From the NCBI GenBank assembly GCA_902565645.1, contig CACFFJ010000006.1, positions 1 to 51,336 on the forward strand: a stretch of DNA of 51,336 bases, in the 5' to 3' direction. A model generated the notes under the pieces. That model was given only the letters and a program-made list of their open reading frames with translations, was not told the origin of the DNA and did not search any database. This DNA is from an uncultured Candidatus Actinomarina sp. (GTDB lineage: Bacteria; Actinomycetota; Acidimicrobiia; Actinomarinales; Actinomarinaceae). Position 1 is the first letter of the stretch; each line of letters begins with the position of its first letter. The position numbers and the translations under genes were made by a program. Positions 36,587-44,600 of the stretch are shown in pieces.

Positions 36587-37091
36587 TGATAAGAAAACTG
36601 TTGAGGCTCAGCTAGACAGGTCAGTTCGAAGCGATATTAATGTCACAACAAAATGCCACTTTAATTTACCAGTAGTAATTAAAGTACCTCCAAACCTAGA
36701 TGATGGAACACCATTTCCAACTACCTATTGGTTAACATGTCCAATGTATAATAAAAAAGTTGGTTCACTTGAATCTCATGGAATGATAAAAGAGCTAGAC
36801 AAACAATTAAAAGAAAATAAAAAATTATATGAATTATGGAATGAGAGACAAGACTCATATAAAGAAGAAAGAGATAGCGAGAACAAGGGAGATCAAATAG
36901 TTCCATCAGGTGGTGTTGGGGGTGCAAAGGAAAGCATAAAGTGTTTACATGCTCACTTAGCTGATGAATTAGCAACCGAAAAAAATGCTGTTGGGAAAAT
37001 AGTATTGGAATCAGTTGGAGGATTTAATTGTGAAGAACCTTGTATTGATAAAAATTATAATAAAAATATTAAATGGAAGAGCAAGTGGTAG
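36579..37091 (+). CDS. DUF501 family protein (GTG start preferred over ATG at 36564)
   Basis: CPMYNKKVGSLESHGMIKELD, CLHAHLADELAT; position between divIC and ppx. Confidence 0.85.
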   Translation: MDNDKKTVEAQLDRSVRSDINVTTKCHFNLPVVIKVPPNLDDGTPFPTTYWLTCPMYNKKVGSLESHGMIKELDKQLKENKKLYELWNERQDSYKEERDSENKGDQIVPSGGVGGAKESIKCLHAHLADELATEKNAVGKIVLESVGGFNCEEPCIDKNYNKNIKWKSKW

Positions 37092-37984
37092 TTGCTGCAG
37101 CAATAGATTGTGGGTCCAACTCTACAAGACTTTTAATTTCTGAAGTAAGTGATGGAAAGATAAAAAAATTATTTAAAACACATAACGTTACAAAAACAAG
37201 TGAAGGTTTAGACAACACTTTAATAATTTCCAAAGAATCAAAAAAAAGATTATTTAGAACATTGAAAACTTATATTAATGAGATTGAGAAATTTAAAGTA
37301 GACCAAGTGTTATGCATAGGAACCGCAGTATTCAGGGATGCTAAAAATTCAGAAGAAATCATTGAAGAGGTCAGGGGGAAGTTTGACCTTGAACTAAAAG
37401 TAATCTCAGGTGAAGAAGAGGGTCAAATTACAAGTGTTGGTGTGCTTTCAGATTCTAATATCAATGATGATTTTCTAATAGTTGACATAGGGGGGAGAAG
37501 TACTGAGTTTATTTATGAAGATAATAAAAAAATTAATGTTAATTCTATTAATTTAGGAGTTGTCTCAATTAGTGAAAGATTTATTAAAGAAAATTCCATT
37601 GAAGCTAATGATGAAGAGTCAACAATTAAATTTATAAATAATAATCTCGACTTCTTGGGTGATTTATCAAATAAAAGTATTATTGGGGTAGCAGGAACCT
37701 TTACTTCTTTGGCCTCAATATTTTTAGGTCAAGACAAATATGATGAGGAAGCAATACATTTAAAGAGCATTTCTCTTGAGTGGGTGGAGTCTTTTTACAA
37801 TAAAATTAAATCAATGACAGAATCACAAATCATAGGTACTTTTAGTTCATTAGATCCAAAAAGAGCAAAAACTCTTAAATCAGGAGTATTGCTTATTATT
37901 TGTATAATGAAAAAATTTAAAATAAATGAGCTAAAAGTCTCAAAAAGTGATATTTTAGAAGGGCTAATCCTAAAAAATTATTAA
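37073..37984 (+). CDS. Ppx/GppA exopolyphosphatase family protein
   Basis: VAAAIDCGSNSTRLLISEV, TAVFRDAKN, ISGEEEGQITSVGV, DIGGRSTEFI. Confidence 0.94.
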   Translation: MEEQVVVAAAIDCGSNSTRLLISEVSDGKIKKLFKTHNVTKTSEGLDNTLIISKESKKRLFRTLKTYINEIEKFKVDQVLCIGTAVFRDAKNSEEIIEEVRGKFDLELKVISGEEEGQITSVGVLSDSNINDDFLIVDIGGRSTEFIYEDNKKINVNSINLGVVSISERFIKENSIEANDEESTIKFINNNLDFLGDLSNKSIIGVAGTFTSLASIFLGQDKYDEEAIHLKSISLEWVESFYNKIKSMTESQIIGTFSSLDPKRAKTLKSGVLLIICIMKKFKINELKVSKSDILEGLILKNY

Positions 37985-37999
37985 TTTAAATAAATGGTA

Positions 38000-38083
38000 G
38001 CCCGGGTGGCGGAATTGGTAGACGCGACGGACTTAAAATCCGTTATTCGAAAGGATGTGGGGGTTCGAGTCCCCCCTCGGGCA
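38000..38083 (+). tRNA. tRNA-Leu (anticodon TAA), 3' CCA not encoded
   Basis: GCCCGGGTGGCGGAATTGGTAGACGCGACGGACTTAAAATCCGTTATTCGAAAGGATGTGGGGGTTCGAGTCCCCCCTCGGGCA; long variable arm, anticodon loop CTTAAAA. Confidence 0.97.
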
Positions 38084-38188
38084 CTAATAATATAATTATT
38101 TCTAAAAGCAACCCAAAATCAAAAAAAACTAAATAAACGTTAACAAAGATTTGAAATTTTTTTATTATATATAAAAGTTAAAGAAGCT

Positions 38189-38253
38189 ATCTCTAATTAC
38201 GTAAATATTTACCAGTTAGAGATTGTCTCTTTAGATACGTATATAAAGAGGGG
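38189..38253 (+). promoter_or_regulatory. Structured 5' leader of sugar-binding protein gene: interleaved inverted repeats ending in a palindrome overlapping the Shine-Dalgarno
   Basis: ATCTCTAA (38189-38196)/TTAGAGAT (38216-38223); AGAGA (38218-38222)/TCTCT (38226-38230); 24-nt dyad CTCTTTAGATAC/GTATATAAAGAG (38227-38250, 11/12 pairs); SD AGAGGGG 38247-38253. Confidence 0.55.
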
Positions 38254-38258
38254 AATTA

Positions 38259-39572
38259 ATGAGAAAAACATTAATTGGGCTACTTGCAGTTGTGGCATTA
38301 ATCGCTGCAGCTTGTGGAGGAGCCAGTCTAGAGGGCGAAGAAGTATTAATCTTTGGAGCTCCAGCAACAGACGGTCCCGATGGTAAGGCTATTCAGGCAG
38401 CTATGGACGAATTTTCTGAAGAAACAGGAATAATCGTTACATATGTTGGTTCTGAGAACTTTGAGCAAGAAATCCAAGTTCAAATGGAATCAGGAGACAC
38501 TCCTGACATTGCTCTTTGGCCACAACCAGGTGCCGTTGTAGACGCAGCAAAGAGGGGTATGCTAACTCCTTTAGCTGACCTTGGAATAGATATCGACGAA
38601 TATAAGAGCAACTATTCAGCTTACCTAGTTGGACTAGGTGAAGTTGATGGCGTAGTTTATGGTGGTGCAAACGCTGTGAACTTAAAGAGTATTGTTTGGT
38701 ATCAACCAGCAGAATTTGAAAAGAGAGGTTATGCAATTCCAAATACTTGGGATGAAATGATAGCTCTTGCAGACCAAATTGTTGCAGAGGGAATGAATCC
38801 ATTCTGCTTTGGTATGTACTCAAATGGTGCTACAGGTTGGTTAGCAACTGACTGGATGGAAGACATTATGCTTCGTACCGGTGGTGGAACTGACACCTAT
38901 GATAAGTGGGTAAATCATGAGATTCCATTCAATGATCCAGTTGTTAAAAATGCAGCAACTTTGCTTAGCCAAATTATGCATACAGACAACTACGTTGTAG
39001 GTGGAACTGACGCAATTGTTTCTACCTTCTTCGGAGATGCTCAAAATCCTATGTTCGAAAGAGATGGAAATGGAAACCCAGGATGTTTCATGCATAGACA
39101 AGCATCCTTTATTGTTGGGTTCTGGCCAGAAGCAGCACAGGGTGGCGCTGGAACAGAAACAACAGTATTCCCATTCCCATCAATCGATGCTAGTTTGCCG
39201 AAAGCTGCTCTTGGAGCAGGAGACATGTTCGGAGTATTTAACGACAGAGATGCGACAGCTGAAGTTGTTAAGTACATGTTGTCACCTGATTCATTTACAG
39301 CTATTGCGACAAACAAGGGCGGACATGGTTCTACAAGAATCAGTGCGCACACTGGATTTGACACATCACTTTACGACAAAGCAATCACGCAAGTTCTTGC
39401 TGGTGTATTAAACGATGCTTTGAGTGCAAACGCATTCAGATTTGACGCATCTGACTTAATGCCACCTGAAGTTGGAGCTGGTTCTTTCTGGAAAGAGATG
39501 ACAAATCTAGCTGTTGAAGGACCAGGATATATAGACACTGCATTAAGCAATGTTGAAAATTCTTGGCCGTAA
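38259..39572 (+). CDS. ABC transporter extracellular solute-binding lipoprotein (alpha-glucoside/sugar, family 1)
   Basis: Signal LLAVVALIAAACGG lipobox; SBP family 1 features; adjacent AglF/AglG-like permeases. Confidence 0.93.
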   Translation: MRKTLIGLLAVVALIAAACGGASLEGEEVLIFGAPATDGPDGKAIQAAMDEFSEETGIIVTYVGSENFEQEIQVQMESGDTPDIALWPQPGAVVDAAKRGMLTPLADLGIDIDEYKSNYSAYLVGLGEVDGVVYGGANAVNLKSIVWYQPAEFEKRGYAIPNTWDEMIALADQIVAEGMNPFCFGMYSNGATGWLATDWMEDIMLRTGGGTDTYDKWVNHEIPFNDPVVKNAATLLSQIMHTDNYVVGGTDAIVSTFFGDAQNPMFERDGNGNPGCFMHRQASFIVGFWPEAAQGGAGTETTVFPFPSIDASLPKAALGAGDMFGVFNDRDATAEVVKYMLSPDSFTAIATNKGGHGSTRISAHTGFDTSLYDKAITQVLAGVLNDALSANAFRFDASDLMPPEVGAGSFWKEMTNLAVEGPGYIDTALSNVENSWP

Positions 39573-39592
39573 AGACAATAGATAAATAATTT

Positions 39593-39628
39593 AAGATAGC
39601 CACCTTAGGGTGGCTATCTTTTTATCTT
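39593..39628 (+). terminator. Rho-independent terminator downstream of binding-protein gene
   Basis: Perfect 12-bp stem AAGATAGCCACC-TTAG-GGTGGCTATCTT followed by TTTATCTT. Confidence 0.85.
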
Positions 39629-39676
39629 TATACCTCAATAGAGCAATTTGAATAATGATGCTAATCTTAAAATTTA

Positions 39677-40927
39677 GTGAATAAAAACAACAGTACTTTA
39701 GCCGATAGACTCTTAATCGGAGGTATACGACTTCTTGCTTTAGGAGCTTTTCCTTTAATTTGGTTCTTGTTCCAAGCAATATTATTTAGGGAATTAACTG
39801 AAGTTCTTTCAAGAACAGCACTTATAATTGTTGCAATATTAGTTGGTTCGACATTTATTTTTCTACTTTATTTAGGAATGAATAAATTAATAGACTTTGC
39901 TCCTAAGAATCACCGAGAAAGCTTATACGCAGGAATGTTTATTGGACCAGCACTATTTATGCTTAGTCTTTTTCTATTTTACCCATCAATTAGAACGATT
40001 TATTTAAGTTTTAGAGATAGATATGGAGACTCAAGTGTTGGTTTTGAAAACTACATTTGGGCATTTACCGATACAGAAATGAAAACTACATTAAGAAACC
40101 AAGTCCTCTGGCTTTTGTTTGTTGTTACTATGGTTGTATTTTTAGGTTTGGTTATTGGCTGGTTAGCAGATCGACTAAATAGAGGGGAAGCATTTTTTAA
40201 ATCAATTATATTCATGCCTATGGCAATTTCTGCTGTTGGTTCTAGTGCAATATTTAAACTTATTTATGCATACCGTCCACCTCCTTCAACACAAATAGGG
40301 ATAATCAATGGACTAAGAGTTGGTTCTGGTAAAGATATCTACGGAAAGCAATGTGGAAATAATGTAATTGGATCAAATGGAGAGTTGATAGATTACTATA
40401 GGGAAGGTTGCCCTAATCCCGTAGGATGGTTACAACAGAGAGACTTATCGAATCTTCCATCATTTGAAAACATTAATAGCTCTGACACAATAATGAATTT
40501 AATAGTTAATTTTCCAATAAATACTTTTCTTTTGATGATTGTAATGGTCTGGATGTCTACAGGGTTTGCTATGGTAGTTTTCTCTGCTGCAATAAAAGCT
40601 ATACCTACAGAAATTATTGAAGCCGGCCAGATTGATGGAGCAGGAGAAGGTAAGATATTTTTGTCAATTGTACTTCCTTATATAAAAAGTACAATAATCG
40701 TTGTCTCCACATATATAACTGTTTCAGTCTTGAAAGCATTTGATATAGTTTATGTAACTACAAGAGGAGATCTTGAGACTAATTTATTAGCTGTAAAAAT
40801 GCTCGATGAATTTTCAAAATACAGACAATATGGTAGGTCTGCAACTGTAGCCGTATTAATTTTCGTATGTGTTATCCCAATTATTGTTATTAATGCAGTT
40901 AGAGCAAGGGAGGAAACACAAACATGA
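39677..40927 (+). CDS. ABC sugar transporter permease 1 (AglF-like), GTG start
   Basis: MalF/AglF-like TMs, EAA loop IIEAGQIDGAGEGKIFLSIVLPYIKS. Confidence 0.92.
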   Translation: MNKNNSTLADRLLIGGIRLLALGAFPLIWFLFQAILFRELTEVLSRTALIIVAILVGSTFIFLLYLGMNKLIDFAPKNHRESLYAGMFIGPALFMLSLFLFYPSIRTIYLSFRDRYGDSSVGFENYIWAFTDTEMKTTLRNQVLWLLFVVTMVVFLGLVIGWLADRLNRGEAFFKSIIFMPMAISAVGSSAIFKLIYAYRPPPSTQIGIINGLRVGSGKDIYGKQCGNNVIGSNGELIDYYREGCPNPVGWLQQRDLSNLPSFENINSSDTIMNLIVNFPINTFLLMIVMVWMSTGFAMVVFSAAIKAIPTEIIEAGQIDGAGEGKIFLSIVLPYIKSTIIVVSTYITVSVLKAFDIVYVTTRGDLETNLLAVKMLDEFSKYRQYGRSATVAVLIFVCVIPIIVINAVRAREETQT

Positions 40928-41823
40928 CAAGAGAACAGCAGAAATGGTATGACAAGCCAGTTAGTAAATTGATTTTAATAACAATTGCTTTATCTTGGAT
41001 GTTTCCATATGTTGGTTTTTTGATAAGTTCTTTTAGGCCCGGTGAGAGCGTAAAGAGAACTTCGTGGTGGTCTAGTATTGGAAATGGTCAGTTATTTAGT
41101 GAATTAACTTTAGAAAATTATTATGAGATTTTATTTGCTGAGAATCTAAGTAGATCATTCTTTAACTCTTTTGCAGTATCGATTCCCTCAACAATTATTC
41201 CAATTACCATTGCAGCATTTGCAGCATATGCTTTCGCTTTTATTGATTTTAGAGGAAAAGAAGTAGCTTTTATATTTGTTGTTGGGATGATGATTATACC
41301 TTTACAGATGTCACTAATCCCGTTATTGAAGTTGATGAAAGGAGGAGCGATACTTTTTGGGGTAACGATAATTCCTGAATTAAGTTTGAATGGAACTTTT
41401 GTTGCTGTTTGGTTTGCTCATACGGGCTTTGGTTTACCATTAGCAACATTTTTATTGAGAGATTTCATGATGAGTCTTCCTAAGAGTGTCGTTGAGTCAG
41501 CAAAAATTGATGGTGCTTCACACTTAACAACTTTCTTTAAGTTGGTTTTACCTTTATCTGTTGCTGGGATTGCTGCATTTGCAACATTCCAGTTTTTATG
41601 GGTTTACAATGATTTTTTGGTTGCAAATGTATTTATGGGAATAAAGCCTGAGAATTTAGTTGTTACTTCACACGTTGCGCAGTTAACAGTTGGAAATTAT
41701 GGAGAAGAATGGCATCTTAGGACTTCCGGTGCAGTTATATCGATGATTGTTCCTCTAATTGTTTTCTTTACACTCCAAAGATTTTTTGTCAGAGGACTTA
41801 TTGGCGGATCAGTAAAAGGTTGA
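40924..41823 (+). CDS. ABC sugar transporter permease 2 (AglG-like)
   Basis: Overlaps permease 1 by 4 nt; EAA loop VVESAKIDGASHLTTFFKLVLPLS. Confidence 0.93.
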   Translation: MTREQQKWYDKPVSKLILITIALSWMFPYVGFLISSFRPGESVKRTSWWSSIGNGQLFSELTLENYYEILFAENLSRSFFNSFAVSIPSTIIPITIAAFAAYAFAFIDFRGKEVAFIFVVGMMIIPLQMSLIPLLKLMKGGAILFGVTIIPELSLNGTFVAVWFAHTGFGLPLATFLLRDFMMSLPKSVVESAKIDGASHLTTFFKLVLPLSVAGIAAFATFQFLWVYNDFLVANVFMGIKPENLVVTSHVAQLTVGNYGEEWHLRTSGAVISMIVPLIVFFTLQRFFVRGLIGGSVKG

Positions 41824-42398
41824 GACCCCTTAAACTAATTCTATTTGCTTCATTTTTAGGAATGTGTTCTACAACTGGATCATTTAATTATGAGATCGAA
41901 TCAAATAATATAAACTATACGATACCTGATAAAATTAATATTTTTGTTAATGAGAGTTCAAAAACCACTGATTTAAGTGTTGAAGTAAATTTTATTGAAA
42001 GCGAACCAAAAGTAGAAAGTATCGAGTTAGTTTTTAGTATGAAATTTACAGAAGACTATGAAGATGAATCTAAAGGTGTTTGTATTGGACCAGACTGGGA
42101 AGGTAACGGTCCTGGTGAGATTAAACTTTTGTTAAATAATAAAGAAAGTTTTAAAAAAACTATATCAGCTATTAATAATTCTGATGTTGATCGCTGTATG
42201 AATTATTTTTATTACTTAAGAGAGTTTAAAATTTTCACATTTGATAATGAAACAATTTTAATAGGTGTTGCTTCAAATTATGCAAAAAAATATCCAGACG
42301 CACCAGAAGTTTGGTTAATAAATAAAAATAATGTAATTGATAAAATTGGAGACACTAACATAGAAAAATATAGTTTAAATTTTGAACTGAGTAAATAA
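41820..42398 (+). CDS. Secreted/exported protein of unknown function in the sugar locus, TTG start
   Basis: 4-nt overlap with permease gene; hydrophobic N-terminus RPLKLILFASFLGMCST; no recognised domain. Confidence 0.65.
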   Translation: MRPLKLILFASFLGMCSTTGSFNYEIESNNINYTIPDKINIFVNESSKTTDLSVEVNFIESEPKVESIELVFSMKFTEDYEDESKGVCIGPDWEGNGPGEIKLLLNNKESFKKTISAINNSDVDRCMNYFYYLREFKIFTFDNETILIGVASNYAKKYPDAPEVWLINKNNVIDKIGDTNIEKYSLNFELSK

Positions 42399-42399
42399 G

Positions 42400-43290
42400 A
42401 TGAAAATAGGCGTTGATTGGGGCGGAACAAAAATAGAGGCTATTGCTATTGATGAGAATGGTTCAGAAGTAAATAGAATTAGAGTAGATTCGCCTAAAGA
42501 TAATTACCAAGAAATAATTAAAACTGTTGTTGATTTAATAGATAAAATATCACAAGATTCAAATGATTTCACTGTAGGGATTGGGATGCCAGGATCTTTG
42601 CATCCAGATACTGGTTTGGTCCAAGTTTCAAATACTAAAGCTTTGGAGAATATGCCTGTAAAGAAAGATATTGAAAAACTTTTAGGGTATGAAGTAAAAA
42701 TTGCTAACGATGCTGATTGCTTAGCATTGTCAGAGGCTGTAGATGGAGCTGGAAAAGATTACAGTAATGTATTTGCAGTCATATTGGGCACTGGGGTTGG
42801 TGCTGGATATGTAGTTGATAAAAAGCTTATAGAAGGTCCTAATAAACTTTCTGGAGAGTGGGGACAGAATCCTATACCAGGACCAATGGATGATTATGAA
42901 AAAAGTGTAAAAAGACATTGTGGAAGAATAGGTGCTGTAGAAGTTTTTCTTTCAGGCCCTGGATTGGAAAATTATTATGAGTTTAAATCAGGAGAAAAGA
43001 TACCCTCTAAAGAAGTAATCAATCTTTACAGAGAGAATGATATTCTTGCAAATGAAGTTATGGATCATTACTTTGAAAGAACAGCTAGATCATTTAGTAC
43101 TTTTGTAAACATTATTGATCCCGAAGTTATTGTTTGTGGCGGAGGTATGTCTGAGATTGATGAGCTATATGAAGAAATACCAAAGAGAATCATTCCTTAT
43201 ATTGCTTCGAATTTTTTTCTTACGCCTGTTGTAAAGGCTGAACATGGGTCTAGTAGTGGTGTTAGGGGTGCCGCTTACTTATGGGGTTAG
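42400..43290 (+). CDS. ROK family sugar kinase
   Basis: IGVDWGGTKIEAIAID, VGIGMPGSLHPDTGLV, NDADCLALSEA, GTGVGAGYV; no HTH. Confidence 0.92.
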   Translation: MKIGVDWGGTKIEAIAIDENGSEVNRIRVDSPKDNYQEIIKTVVDLIDKISQDSNDFTVGIGMPGSLHPDTGLVQVSNTKALENMPVKKDIEKLLGYEVKIANDADCLALSEAVDGAGKDYSNVFAVILGTGVGAGYVVDKKLIEGPNKLSGEWGQNPIPGPMDDYEKSVKRHCGRIGAVEVFLSGPGLENYYEFKSGEKIPSKEVINLYRENDILANEVMDHYFERTARSFSTFVNIIDPEVIVCGGGMSEIDELYEEIPKRIIPYIASNFFLTPVVKAEHGSSSGVRGAAYLWG

Positions 43291-44546
43291 ATAGTAAACA
43301 TTTATTCTTTGCAATTTTCTTATCAATAACAATTGCTTTTTCATGGTTTGCATATCAACCAGAGGAAGTTGTAATTGCAGGTCCTTATTTTCCTGAAATA
43401 GACTATTTCTTAGAAGAACTTGATGAAATATCAAAAAAAAATAAAATAAAAATTAAATATTTACCACTCTCTGATGTAGAAACACATTTGATTGAAACAA
43501 TAGATCATGAAATAGATTTAGCGCTGATACCAAATCCCCAAGGTGTAGTTAATTTAGGTCAAAGAGGCATAGCTTATCCATTAAGTGGGGTAATCAGTGT
43601 TGATGAGTTAAGAAGTAAATATTCTCAACATCTAATTGATATAACAACCTCTAAGAAAAATAATTTAAATTATGGAGCATGGTTCAGATTGATTCCCAAT
43701 TCTCTTATTTGGTATGACGTAGAAAAATTCAAAGATCTAGATTCCCCAACTTTTAATAGTTATGAAGACCTTGTCTTGTTTACAAGAGAGTTTTCATCTA
43801 ATGGGGATGCTCTCTGGTGTTTAGATATAGAGAGTGGTGCTTCTACAGGATGGATAGCCACAAATTGGCTAGAAGACTTAATTCTTCATCAACAAGGTCC
43901 AGAAGTATATGATAAATGGGCCAGTCAAGAATTATTGTCTAGTTCAGATGAGATAACTTTATCAATCTTAGATATCGGTAAATTAATTTTTATAGATAAT
44001 GCTGTTTATGGAGGGAATGAAAGAATTATTAGAAAAGAGTTCAGAAATAATTATAGGAATCTCTTAAATGAAGAAAATTCCTGCGTATTCTCTTGGTCGG
44101 GACATTTTGCAACAAATTACTTTCCTAGTAATGCAGAATATGGGACAGATTATGATTTCATGAAATTTCCTTCTGAAAAAAATAAAAATGCCATGGTTGG
44201 CATAGGTGATGCTTTAATAATTACTAACTATACAAAAGATTCAAAAGTTGTATTTAATTCATTAATAAGTGATAATTTTGGAAAAATCTGGATGACAAAA
44301 AAAGATGCATCCTACATTCCTGCAAATAAGAACGCATCATTAGAAGTGTTAAAAAATAATCAAACTAAAAAAGAAGCAAGCTTAGTTAAAGAAGCAGTGG
44401 AGAATAATTTATTTAGATATGATGCATCTGAGTTAATGGAAAGAAGAATAGGTTCAGATTCTCTATGGTATGCTATGAAAAAATATATTGATCTTACAAG
44501 TGAATATATTGATGAAGTTACAGAAGAGTTAGATTTTAGTTATTAA
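43281..44546 (+). CDS. Second, divergent sugar-binding-protein paralogue with N-terminal TM anchor and no lipobox
   Basis: Aligns by eye with the 38259 product (GWIATNWLEDLIL..YDKW / GWLATDWMEDIML..YDKW; FRYDASELM..IGSDSLW / FRFDASDLM..VGAGSFW). Confidence 0.85.
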   Translation: MGLDSKHLFFAIFLSITIAFSWFAYQPEEVVIAGPYFPEIDYFLEELDEISKKNKIKIKYLPLSDVETHLIETIDHEIDLALIPNPQGVVNLGQRGIAYPLSGVISVDELRSKYSQHLIDITTSKKNNLNYGAWFRLIPNSLIWYDVEKFKDLDSPTFNSYEDLVLFTREFSSNGDALWCLDIESGASTGWIATNWLEDLILHQQGPEVYDKWASQELLSSSDEITLSILDIGKLIFIDNAVYGGNERIIRKEFRNNYRNLLNEENSCVFSWSGHFATNYFPSNAEYGTDYDFMKFPSEKNKNAMVGIGDALIITNYTKDSKVVFNSLISDNFGKIWMTKKDASYIPANKNASLEVLKNNQTKKEASLVKEAVENNLFRYDASELMERRIGSDSLWYAMKKYIDLTSEYIDEVTEELDFSY

Positions 44547-44600
44547 AAAGAAATGGGTTTTAAAAATTAGTGATACTTGGGTAAAATACATGGAGTATAT

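Noticed and set aside
39001-39411. 136-aa plus-strand ORF inside the sugar-binding-protein gene
   Set aside because: Alternative frame within a well-supported CDS; no motif.
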